A stretch of DNA of 64,000 nt from Tubulanus polymorphus (taxonomy: Eukaryota > Nemertea > Palaeonemertea > Tubulaniformes > Tubulanidae), in NCBI RefSeq assembly GCF_964204645.1, contig NC_134028.1, positions 5,554,501 to 5,618,500 on the forward strand, given 5' to 3'. A program made the position numbers and the translations under genes. This document shows positions 37,280 through 47,699 of the stretch, one piece after another (the stretch's first letter is position 1; each line of letters opens with the position of its first letter). Under the pieces are notes generated by a model. It was not told where the DNA came from and did not search any database. It saw nothing but the letters and a program-made list of their open reading frames with translations.

Positions 37280-40200
37280 TTAAACTTTGGTAACCAACTG
37301 GTTCATATTAAGCAATAAATCCGCGTACGCCCGATTTTCGACTGATTTCTTTTTGATGCATTCCTTAACAGCATTCTACAACAACAACAAAATCAGAAAG
37401 ATAGAGTTGGAAGAAGACTTAAGAGAAAAAGAAGTCGATCTACATGTATTTCCAAACAAACGTGAATAAACGAATATTTTTATAATCCGTAGTTGCTGGC
37501 TTTCTAAGCGTTCTGAATTACTTACCACTTGTTTCATATCTACCGCCTGCCGGTTTGCGAGGCTCCAGACCTTTACAGCTAGTTTCAATGTATCCTGGTT
37601 GCTCATGTCGACATGGGCTAGCAATCGTTTGAAGAACTCAAACGCAACTGCAGTTTGTCGCGAAGATGTCTGTTCAAAAAGAAAGAATCCAATAGAGTCC
37701 AACAGTTTATGTCCATCAAACTTAAACATACACAGGGGCTCGTGTTATTTGAAGTTTGGGGCGAATAGTGGCTTAGAACATCCAATATTACAGGACTACG
37801 TATTCGTTTAATTAGTACCTGAGATACTCGATTATCTAAGCTACTATTCACCCCAAACTTCAAATACAAGCCCCTGAGAACGGAACACTGCTCTTACTCA
37901 GCAGCACGTAGACTGCAAATTTCAAAGAGCATAGCAATTGAAATTTAGTTTTAGCAAAAATTCATTGCAAAATTTGCCGACTTGTGAGCAATTTTGAGCG
38001 ATTTGTGGTCGATTGGTACCAAGTATGGCTGAGTTCGCTGTAAAAGAAGTGATTGCTACAAAAGTTGTGAGTTCATATTTTCTATCCACTGACCTCTGAG
38101 TTTTCTAACTGTGATAGTTGGTTCAGTATCGCATCGATGAGTGTTTTACAAATTTTACTGACTTCGTTGAGAAATTTAGGATCGCTGCCGTACATAGCAT
38201 CGTTAGAATCGACTGCAAGACAATTTACGCGATTAAATCGAACCCAAAATAACAGATCTAATTCAAATCGTTCTTCTACGAACCTTTGTTGACGTGATAC
38301 AGATACGTCTCTTGCGACATGGAAGAGAGCAAATTGAGAACATTCATATAGAGGATGATTTTGGAATCGCTGTTACTTTCCCACGAATAGGCATCCAATG
38401 CGTTTAACAGACCACGCAGCAAACACAACACAACCTGGTCCGGACTATCCTGTGAATGAAATATAATCAAAGAGTTGAAAAATGACTTTATATAGTATAT
38501 TTACATCTGGTAAATTCCTCGCCCCACTAAGCAGTTGAGATTTTGCCGGGGTATAAAATGTTTCCCTAGTTGACTGGGTGCAAGGCTAACAGCTAAGCAT
38601 GCACGAGAAAAAGATATCTCATATATATATATATAATTCAGCCAAAAATTCATTTAGTTTTTCATTTAGTCAATGAGATAGAGCAATAGTGCAATTACGC
38701 AATGGAAAATCTGATTGAATCCGCAAATTTTTGTGTACTGATACGGTACATCCAGTTTTTGGCAGACTCACTGCCATCAGGTTAGATTCTTTGCATAATA
38801 TGACTTACTTGTACGACTAACAGAGTGGACAGGAAGTTATTAACAAATTCAACCATTAAAGGTTCGGTTGACTTGAATTTTCCGTCGATCTCCATCGATT
38901 TCGGGATATTAGCGATGACTGATATCGCTGCCTTAAAAAACGCATCGGCTTAAAAAATACAAGTAGTTTGAACCAGTTAACGAGTTTCTTAATACATTGA
39001 ATATATGTGTGTACATATAACTGACTTTACCTTGCGATAGACATTGGTTTAACATAGCGACCTGGCCAGAATGTATGTACAAATTCAACTGACTGAACCA
39101 GCCGTGTAAAGAGGGGATTGTAATGAAACAGTAAGCGGCACATGCCTGAAAATATCAAAACAATCAGTGTTAATAAAAGACATTGATAATCTAGACTCGT
39201 TTTTCGTACCAAGTATCAGAAAACTTGGAGAGTTTACAAACTCGGTTAAATATTCACAGTTCCATAATTCAGTGGCGGAATCTACTAGAAATGCTAGTAA
39301 CTTACCCTGACGAATGCCGAAGTTTTTCTGGTATGGTTCCCGCGGACAACCTGTCTGGTATCCATCGATAGAGTATTGACGCACTGCAAGAATTGAAACA
39401 TACCGATGAAAATTCTGATGTTGAAAAATTATGATAAAAGGAAAGAGGGAAAAACTGGCTCACCTGAACGAGATGTATAAGCACCGCATCCAGGTTGGTG
39501 AAAGTCGATCGAGCTTCCATATAAAAACTCAACTGTTGTTCAAAATCTCGACCGAAAGAAATCTTCGACACAAATCCACAAATCAGCCTCGATACTGCGC
39601 GTCCTTCATCGTTAGATGTTAATGCGCTGTTGAGAAGAGAAAATAAAATATCATGTAAGAGAACCCTAGTTTAAGCCTTGTCTAAGAGCTAGATACCTGG
39701 GAAGAATTGTGCCATGTTCACACAGCTAAAGACTATAAGAGTGCAACTTACTTGATAGAATCGTGCATTGTTTTACAAATAAACATCAATGCATTGGTGA
39801 TAACTGGATCATTGGTTTGTTGCTGCTGGTGTCTGAAAACGAAATATACATGATATTTTCTTTATAAGATATCAAAATCATAAATAAAATTGTTAATGTA
39901 TCCGATAACTATTGCACCAATTAAACAGAATTCGGAAAAGATCTTTATGCGAAACCAGAAGCAGAATAGCCACACTCAAACCTGGAGAATAGGTAATATG
40001 ATAAAAACCCACTATTCAAAGAATTAAAAGCAGAGGATACAGCATTTTGATTTCTCACTAGAGATCATCGTCTATTTTCAATTTTTATTTTGGAAAAATC
40101 ATTTCGTTTTAAGATTTGTACATTGTGGGTTTTTATCATATCATCAAAAGCAGTTTCTACAATAACGATATCAACTCCTTACTTGATAAATGCGTCCATG

Positions 40201-43200
40201 ATGTTCTTACAAACTTCGACTTTGATTACATCTTTTTGAAACATGTCGATGAATGGCAAAAACTTCTCCTAAAACCAACACAGAAATATGAGAAATGTCT
40301 AACAACAATCGAATAACATCAGTCATTTGAAGAAATGAGGAATGAAATTCTTCAGAAACTTACGACAGAGAAGAGCAGGGAGAAATCATGAACGTGAACT
40401 AGAACTTTACTCATAATCGATTGAAGCTGTGAGTAGTAATCTTCGAATACACGGTCAGGCGTTAGATGTTTGATTATGTCCGATAGTATCGCGTTGATCT
40501 CTCGCTTCTGGAGAAAAAGAGAAAAACTCCAATACTCGTTACTGTGAACTGAGAAAACCGATTTCGCGACAATCTAATACGAGTAAACTTACTCCGAAAT
40601 GTTTGACGACGTATTCAATCCACACTTCAGCACAGCCGACATAATCCTGAAAATATCACAATTTATACGAGTTATCGTAGTTTATTCGTTAAAGATTGCG
40701 TCACTAGTATTTCTCATTCTACTCACCGCAGGATTTTTCAACTTCATGACGACTTTCCAAACTTCGTTCAGAACCGCTAGTTTCTGATCTTCCGGAGGAT
40801 CGGCCATTACTAAACACAAACCTAATGTGCGGTGAAGTAGATGCTGAAACAAAGGTTGAAAGCAAGAGGACTTTTATGAGTAGACATAAACAATCGAACT
40901 AAAGCACAAAGAAAATATAGACTTCTCCCTTGTCAGAAGCTCAAAGTATAGTTCTCCAGACTAGATCAAAACACGTAAAATATTCATTTGGAATTGCCCC
41001 TTCAATTATTACCTTAGGAAATCCAGTTTCCTCACAATCTTTGATCATGTTTGTAAACTGAGTCGCACGTGTCGCGATATATTCAGGCTTGAAAGCCGAC
41101 ATTATAGAGTTCAACAACAAAGCACTGAAATAACATGTAAAGAAGTAAAAGACATATCTAATGAAGCAATACATGTAGCATTAGTGCCAGGAAATCAATG
41201 AACTTTTTTAAGTAACTTTTCTAATATGATGTTTAAAGGGAACACTTTTACCTATTACACTGCTCTTTACAAGTTTGTAAGATGTTCATGAGAGTTTTCT
41301 CCGATGTGTTATGAGCTATACACTGCAACACCCAGTCTAAAGCGGGGGAGAACAACGTCATATAGTGTGGCATATCCATATTCTGCATGGCTAGTGTATT
41401 CTGTACGTTATCACTCTGGATCTAAAACACATAAATACGTATCATTCATTGTCAATTCTGATAATCTGAAAACAAATTCTACATAGTGTTCTTCAAAAAG
41501 ATCTCACAACACCTGATGGTAAGTTAGCAGAAATCCTTGGAAACAAGGCATCAAATGACCTCTAATATTAGGTGCCACATTCATCCCAACCTGCAAAGAG
41601 ATTATGTTCTCGAAATATATCGCTTAAAAATTACCACGGTAGATAGAATATACATGCAGTTAAAAGTACACATCCGCTTACAGGGATAGGAATCTGAAGT
41701 TTGAATCTTTGCATAGAACACATAGTAACAGTATTTTATCTAACAATGATGAATCATCCATGAATACAATTTCTATGTTATTGAGAAAAAAGTTATATTC
41801 AATGAGTTTCCCATTTCTGAGAAACTGATTGGTAGATTACCCGTGTAAGATAAGCCTTCGTATAAAGTGACACTAAGGGATCACCGATCCCACGCGTCAT
41901 GAGGGCCAGTCTACTCAACGCATCTGCAAACTCACTGAAACAAGCAAACAATAGATAACAAGAGTCACAGTGAGTATGTGAAAATGAAAGAGATAAAAAG
42001 CTCTTACTTGCTTGCTAGGAAACTGTAACATTTCAGTATAGCAGTTTCGACGTAGAACCGTGGAATTAGTTCTCTGATTGACGCGATCTTAAAGAACCAG
42101 TTACGACAAGTTTCCTTCGCCGATTCAGGAACTTGATCCGGTTTGAAACTCTCTGAAATAAGCCAGTAGTTTGTTACAATGAGTCTACGAGAAGTCGGAA
42201 ATAAGAAAATCTTTATTCAGCAGAAAGAAATATACGATAAAAGAGAATAGTTCAGTAATTCAAGAGCAAATTCGAGGCAGTCCCTTTACCTACCTTCTAG
42301 TGGTATTGCTACTACACATCCTTTAGGAATGTACATACTTTTCTGTCTAATTCTGTCATACACAAGTCTTCCTATAAAGGTATAAAACTTTGGAAATGAA
42401 AAAACTATCGTCTCATATAGAGATGATAAATTCACACATTTCTCACTTATCTTAGACTTACCAAATGTATCAAGAATGTCCGTAATTAGCACAAATTTAC
42501 TTGGATAAAACTGTATCACATTTGTATCACTTAACAGTTTAGCACACTAGAATAAAATTGATATCTACTATCAGAAATTGATCTTAATAGAAAAAAATCC
42601 TGACAAAGAATTATAGAAATTCTAAGATATCACTTGCATCCAAATTATTCTATACGAATGGTATAAGGAAATCTTAAAATAGGGATTGTCCTCATATTTG
42701 ATTGTTAGATATGATTTGATTAGATTTGGTGCTCGTACAAACCCACCACACCTGCCAGGAGCGAAGCAGGGGGTTTTGAAATCGGAAATACAGATAAAGT
42801 GGTATAAGAAGATCTTACTTGAATAGCGATTTTCAAAGCTTTCACACGCTGATCCTGATCCCACGCTGTGATCAGCGCCTGATTCAACTCGTCGATCCGA
42901 TGAACGTATTCCTGCTGCGATAGATTCAGCATCTCTTTCACGGATCCCTCTTCGAAATCGTCGAGTTGTTCCAGTCGGTTTTTCACCTTCTCCGTAACGG
43001 TTCCGGTTACCTGAGATTTAACCACAACTAGAAAAGAAAATTCCCAAAAAAATTCCTAAAGAATCGTCCATGAAAGAATGACATGAACAGATTTCGATTC
43101 ATTAACTCCTTACGTACCCCTGTCTTTGTCTGTTCCTAAAAAACTGGTAGTAATTGATAGCTTTTCTGAAGTTGTGTATCTGTTCAAAATACTGATACGC

Positions 43201-44599
43201 TTCGAAGACCATGGTTCGAACGTTTCGTCTAGACCTTCTACAGTTTTACTTTTCACCAATTCCTAAATGAAATTAGTCACATAACTTTCCAAAACTGATG
43301 CCCTGAATCATAATTATCAAGTCGATATAGACTCGAGTCAAACGGATGAAAGTACAGGTTGTATTTTCACCATTAAATCTATCACAAAAGTTGAATACGA
43401 GTTAAATGAAAAACTTCTTTTTTTCATAATAAAATACTTAATCGTGTTATAGTGGAATTTCTAGACAATTAGGGAAAGCACAATAATCAAAACTTTAGCA
43501 TCAGGACCAAGTTCCAGCATTAAGATTTAACCCATTGAACATCCATGAACTATTCTTATCTCAGAATCAACTCTTAACTCACAACTACGGAACTGGATCC
43601 TCAAGAGTTGTTTTCCTATACTGGGCCCTGTTCATTACCAACTGACCTACTCCATATTGGCCGTCGGCTTCCAAGGAAAATAGAACTTTATGAAACAAGA
43701 TACAATAATTACCTTGCTCGAAGAAGCTTGTTGCGCAAGACGCGTCAACGGATCAGCGGCAAACTGAGATAATGGATCGAGGCCATCTAAACTAGATAAC
43801 GGATCTGAAATCGTTGTAGTGGTAATACTACTGGAACTTCCCTTCCTCGGGGTCGACTTCTTACCAAATTCAGAAACCTAGATAATGAATATAGGCTTAT
43901 AAAAGTTAAATAGCGTCAGCATGTAGAAATTAGTATCCCTTTCTTTATGGGTTGGTGGATAACAGAGCTTTCATACTTCTGTATTACTTAATACATTAAA
44001 GGTAAGCTGTGTATACCCTGAGAGCAATTGAGATAATTGCTCGTAGGCATACCTAAGCGTTTCCGGCCTGGACCAACCTGAGCCATGCATGGCGAGGCGC
44101 AGTTTGTATCCAGTCAAATTTGGTGCAACTGAAAACTTGAATTTATGTTTATTTCTAATAATGCAGAAATAATAATGCGTTAAATGCATGCATACCACAA
44201 TGGCTTTTAAGGGATGGGTCGCAGTATCTTCTCTGGGTAGGTTACATTTTTTCGATTCTGCACTGTAATTCCTTTTCCGAGGAATCCTTCAATAGAGAAA
44301 AATAAAATCTAGAAATTTAAATGTACACCTAAGCGAATGACAAATTCTACACGAAAAAAACGACTTCGAATATGAATAAGTGAATAAATTGTATTTGCAT
44401 TTAACTTGATTAACAGAAATACGACAAATTATTGGCCGTTACCCCAAATAAATACATTTTAATATTCATTCTATTAATAGGTTGGGTTAGAATATAATAA
44501 AAATATCGGTTCGGCCTAAATTCATAAATGTTATTATTACTAAAATCGACAAATAATATAATATTTGACAGTTTAGTCGCACCAGACGTAATTCGCCAT
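37280..44599 (-). CDS. VPS35L: VPS35L, retriever complex subunit (VPS35 endosomal protein-sorting factor-like), 25 exons
   Basis: Large alpha-solenoid subunit of retriever (with VPS26C and VPS29), which recycles SNX17 cargo from endosomes to the cell surface with the CCC complex. Exons 5' to 3': 44583-44599, 44196-44286, 43713-43877, 43118-43262, 42819-43027, 42462-42546, 42294-42371, 42008-42152, 41841-41934, 41513-41593, 41252-41421, 41013-41124, 40727-40843, 40593-40646, 40364-40507, 40183-40268, 39752-39832, 39464-39626, 39306-39383, 39031-39145, 38809-38948, 38284-38449, 38094-38212, 37526-37669, 37280-37375. All phases agree, giving 964 residues against 963 in human. Diagnostic blocks: [13 protein letters not shown]-type [73 protein letters not shown]. 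The N-terminal region is Ser/Thr-rich and probably disordered, as in the human protein. Donors GTGTTG and GTTCGT are non-consensus. Introns carry two MITEs and a SINE-like repeat. Confidence 0.95.
37733..37876. mobile_element. MITE with CAGGGGCT ends inside a VPS35L intron
   Basis: The ends CAGGGGCTCGTGTTATTTGA and (reverse) CAGGGGCTTGTATTTGAAG begin an inverted repeat of about 40 bp that continues through GTTTGGGG.GAATAGT.GCTTAG. Total 144 bp, no protein. CAGGGG termini again suggest the hAT superfamily. It lies between the exons at 37526-37669 and 38094-38212. Confidence 0.65.
38622..38634. repeat. AT dinucleotide run
   Basis: A short uninterrupted (AT)n tract inside a VPS35L intron. Confidence 0.7.
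39996..40141. mobile_element. MITE with ATATGATAAAAACCCAC ends, copy 2, in a VPS35L intron
   Basis: ATATGATAAAAACCCAC (39996-40012) and GTGGGTTTTTATCATAT (40125-40141) are perfect 17-bp inverted repeats with about 112 bp between. Same family as 29086-29199. It ends only 42 bp before the VPS35L exon 40183-40268. Confidence 0.7.
42670..42812 (+). repeat. SINE-like dispersed repeat, copy 3, abutting a VPS35L splice donor
   Basis: Carries the family core ACAAACCCACCACACCTGCC then AGGAGCGAAGCAGGGG and AAATCGGAAATACAGATA. It is flanked by TATAAGGAAATCTTA and TATAAGAAGATCTTA, which look like a diverged target duplication. The right flank includes the donor of exon 42819-43027. Confidence 0.6.
44021..44047. 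repeat. Half copy of the CTACGAGC hairpin
   Basis: AGAGCAATT and ATAATTGCTCGTAG form a shorter stem matching the hairpins at 57713 and 11571. It lies in a VPS35L intron within a longer weak palindrome ended by GTATACC and GCATACC. Confidence 0.35.
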
Positions 44600-44625
44600 T
44601 TTGAATGTCACATGACCGGCATGTT
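44600..44625 (-). promoter_or_regulatory. Proximal promoter/leader of VPS35L with M-box and YY1-like sites
   Basis: On the minus strand GTCATGTGAC (44607-44616) lies 8 nt before the initiator ATG. It contains TCATGTGA, the M-box bound by MITF/TFE factors, which drive many lysosomal and endosomal genes. The start itself is AAAATGGCG, close to the YY1 site AANATGGCG that often overlaps the ATG of housekeeping genes. Motifs seen; binding inferred. Confidence 0.35.
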
Positions 44626-44763
44626 TATTATTTATTTACGCCCACAACAAAAATATGTAGATCAAATTGCTATATTGTTATCAAACATGATAGAATTTGG
44701 AACAAAGTTATTGAAGCGTATAACAGTGGTTTCTTGGATATGATAGGATGTAATGAGATATTG

Positions 44764-44840
44764 TGGGATTCGAACCTCGCCCGCAAGAGGAAATAACCGT
44801 AGACTGGTTACCGGTCAGTATCTCCATATTAGACTGGTTG
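44764..44840 (-). repeat. Degenerate tRNA-like segment
   Basis: On the minus strand 72 nt run from GGAGATA to TATCTCA, ends that pair over six bases, with GAGGTTCGAATCCC in the T-arm position. The T stem pairs only over two bases and no anticodon arm was found, so this is a tRNA relic or chance, not a gene. Confidence 0.2.
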
Positions 44841-44866
44841 CCGGTCTCTACCTTCAGTTAGAATTA

Positions 44867-45700
44867 AATTTCTAAACATTATTTTTGATATTTTGGGGTT
44901 TTGGGCGTCAATTAGACCCCCAAGGCGCCCTTGCACCGGGCAATAATTATATACTGGACTGTAGCTATTGAAAAGTTCTATCTTTTCTGAAAGTTTCAGA
45001 GACTTTTTGTATTTTTGAGACTTTTTGACCGTTTTGTATTTTACTTATTAATTTCTAAACATTATTTTTGATATTGTGAGTCTTTGGGCGTCAATTAGCC
45101 CCCAAGAAGCCCCTTGCACCGGGCAACAACTATATACTGGGCTGTAGCTCTTGTTTAGATCTATCTTCTCTGAAAGTTTCAGAGACTCTGACCGTTTTGT
45201 ATTTTACTTATTAATTTCTAAACATTATTATTGATATTTTGGGGTTTTGTGCGTCAATTAGACCCCCGAGGAGCCCTTGCACCGGGCAACAACTATAAAC
45301 TGGGCTGTAGCTCTTGTTTAGGTGTATCTTCTCTGAAAGTTTCAGAGACTTTGACCGTTTGGTATTTTACTTATTAATTTCTAAACATTTTTTTTGATAT
45401 TTTGGGGTCTTTGGGGGTCAATTAGATAAGGAGCCCTTGCACGGGGCAATAGCCATATACCGGACTGTAGCTCTAGACTAGGTCTATCCTCTCTGAAAGT
45501 TTTAGAGACATTGACCGCTTTGTATTTTATTTATGAACCTATTAATTTTTTAACAATATTTTTGTTGTTTTGGGGTCAATTTGACCCCCCCCCCCCCCAA
45601 GGAGCCCTTGCATCGGGCGAAAATTATAAACATCGGGCTGAAGCTCTTGCATAGCTCTATCTTCGATGGAAATTTCGGGAAAATTGGCCCTATTTTAGAA
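44867..45700. repeat. Tandem array, five units of about 165-183 bp
   Basis: Units begin AATTTCTAAACATT near 44867, 45050, 45212, 45376 and (diverged) 45543. Each contains TTTGATATT.TG.GG, GTCAATTAGACCCCC, CCTTGCACCGGGCAA, ATACTGG.CTGTAGCTCTTG, TCTGAAAGTTTCAGAGAC and GACCGTTTTGTATTTTA. The fifth unit has a long C run near 45585-45598. Confidence 0.85.
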
Positions 45701-46149
45701 TGTCTCCATAGAGACCGGGAGCCAGCCAACGTTGCCGCCGAGTCCGGTTCCGTGTCCGTACAATAACAACTACAATGAAATAAGTTGTATATTCACAATT
45801 TAATTTTAACGTAAAATATCTTTTTATTCAATTACAGTGCAAAAAATACACATTAAAAACCACTAAAGATTTATAATAAATTTGAATCGAGTGATGAAAT
45901 AAATTTGAATCGAGCGATACCGGTGTCCAGTGCTCACTTCACGACGGTCACTATATTGTTCAGCTGACTACTGACGCGTATTCAACCCGGCGGTTGAACC
46001 TTTCATAATGTAAATCCATTCAACAATAGAGACACAATTGCGGTTTTTCAGAGTTGTTGATATCATTTATACGCGCTATTGAATACGTCACCGGCTGACC
46101 ACGGTGTACGTACACAAGTATAGGCCATTCACCTCAACTTACTCACACT

Positions 46150-47272
46150 ATGAACATGCTACCGTGGATTCTCCTCCTGGCGATCTTCGCTGCGCTCCCG
46201 CTCCTGTTCCTGCTTCCTGAGGAACGACGTCTTTATGTTTTATGTGTTACTGTTCGTCTCCGTGCTGTCCTGTACTGTTGTGTGTTAATTAATCCATTCT
46301 ATTTTTCAGGCTCTAATCCGTTTTATTTTTCAGGGCCGATTTCTCCGTCGAATTTCAATGTTTTCTGGAACAAAACTAATGTCCGAAAGCGTCAGCTCTC
46401 CGTCGCCGGTCACGTGTCGAGGATGTCAGACAAAGAGCCGGTCAGGAAATGGCTGCCCTCTACACGCCCTCATACGGAACACGGACACCAGGATGACGAG
46501 GCCTCACTCTCCCCACCTATCTACAGAGTGTGCTGGGTGATGTCAATGACGGGCAAGTCGGTCCGATTGCACGGGTTAAAAATGGAGTGGTAAAGCTTGA
46601 CTGTCTACTAGTATTCATTGATTCCTTTTCAGGGATTGCTTCGGACAAAGATTTAGTCTTGTCTTCCTTTGCGTTCTAGCATTCATTGATTCCTTTTAAG
46701 GGATTGCTTCGGGCAGGGATTAATTTCCCTGTCTTCCTTTGCGTGCTAGGATTCATTGATTCACTGCGGGATCGCTTGCGTGCTAGCATTCATTGATTCC
46801 TTTTAAGGGATTGCTTCGGGCAGGGATTAATTTCCCTGTCTTCCTTTGAGTGTTAGTATTCATTGATTCCGCGTGGGTCGCTTCGGGCAGGGCTAAGTCT
46901 TGTCTTCCTTTGAGTGCTAGTGCGGGCAATCCAGTTGCGCTGCCCTATTTTTGGCTTGGGCAATTTGATAGGTTTGTCAGTTACTGACGTCACCCGGCAC
47001 ACCCTGTCGGTAAATGGTGAAAGTAAGGCGTGGTCATTTTGGTTTTCGCGTTCTGTGTGAGGGCGTGTAGAGGGCAGTATATTCCTGGCTGGCTCTTTGT
47101 CTGGTGTTCTCGGCATGTGACCGGTGACGGAGAGCTGAAAAGCTTTCAGACATTAGTTTTGTTCCGTACCAGGTTTTCATCGCTCTTCTCTTTTTTTTCA
47201 TTTCAGGACTCCCAAGATGAAGAAGATGCTGAAGGCGACTACAACGAAGACGATGCCAAAAAAGAACACTGA
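46150..47272 (+). CDS. Possible micropeptide gene (hydrophobic N-terminal exon plus acidic C-terminal exon)
   Basis: From ATG 46150 the frame starts MNMLPW, then a strong hydrophobic run of about 18 residues (ILLLAIFAALPLLFLL), then PEERR: a signal anchor or single membrane segment. A separate exon at 47207-47272, after an excellent polypyrimidine tract and TTTCAG, can encode an acidic tail starting DSQDEEDAEGD and ending KKEH before TGA. Joining needs a phase-0 donor just after PEERR; only weak ones (for example GTTCGT near 46250) are visible, and decayed LINE fragments fill the gap. In another phase the second exon reads a basic peptide. The pairing is inference; the first exon alone may be a chance frame. 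Confidence 0.3.
46368..46590 (+). mobile_element. Decayed LINE reverse-transcriptase C-terminal tail, plus orientation
   Basis: Translated fragments match the tail seen in many non-LTR retrotransposon ORF2 proteins: GHVSRMSDKEPVRK in one frame, then ALYTPSYGTRTPG and LTLPTYLQSVLGDV in another. Frames switch and an in-frame stop is present, so it is non-functional. It matches, in reverse, 46925-47180. Confidence 0.55.
46609..46925. repeat. Minisatellite with ATTCATTGATTCC units
   Basis: About five units of roughly 45-70 bp begin near 46612, 46680, 46750, 46788 and 46858: ATTCATTGATTCC, GGGATTGCTTCGGGCAGGG, TTCCCTGTCTTCCTTTG and TGCTAG. It lies exactly between the two opposed LINE tails. Confidence 0.75.
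46925..47180 (-). mobile_element. Decayed LINE reverse-transcriptase C-terminal tail, minus orientation
   Basis: On the minus strand the fragments EYTALYTPSHRTRKPKWPRL, then a frame with YRQGVPGDVS, and an upstream GTKLMSESFSALRHRSH correspond to the plus-strand tail at 46368-46590. It is frame-broken. The two copies form an inverted repeat of about 220 bp around the minisatellite. Confidence 0.55.
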
Positions 47273-47699
47273 ACTCAGCAATATTGAAAGTTAAGTTGAT
47301 ACACACGTAAATTACGATGCGTGATACGGAAAGGATTGTGTAACTACAGAATATCATTATTTTACTCATTTCAGGTTAATCTGGAAAGGCCCATCTAAAA
47401 TCTGCCCACCAGAAGTGCCCACAAAAGACTCCACCTTGAAGTACCACCAAACACCGAAAGATCTGCCGCAACCGAACCTGGCAGTCTTGACCTCATCCTG
47501 CATGGCAACAGGAATACATACATACATAAAGCTAAGTTGATTTTTCATATCTGGGGTAGAATGCATAGGCGCTGGTCAAGCTCACCATCTCCGCACTACT
47601 TTATTGAAGCTCTGTGGCCGGTAGTAAATTGAAATTTAGCTAGGCAATGATTGGTTGAATATTTACAATATTAGACGAAATGATGAGTGAGGTCCCTTA

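Noticed and set aside
44764-44840. tRNA-like segment with pairing ends and GGTTCGAATCC
   Set aside because: T stem has only two pairs and no anticodon stem forms, so it is not called as a tRNA gene.
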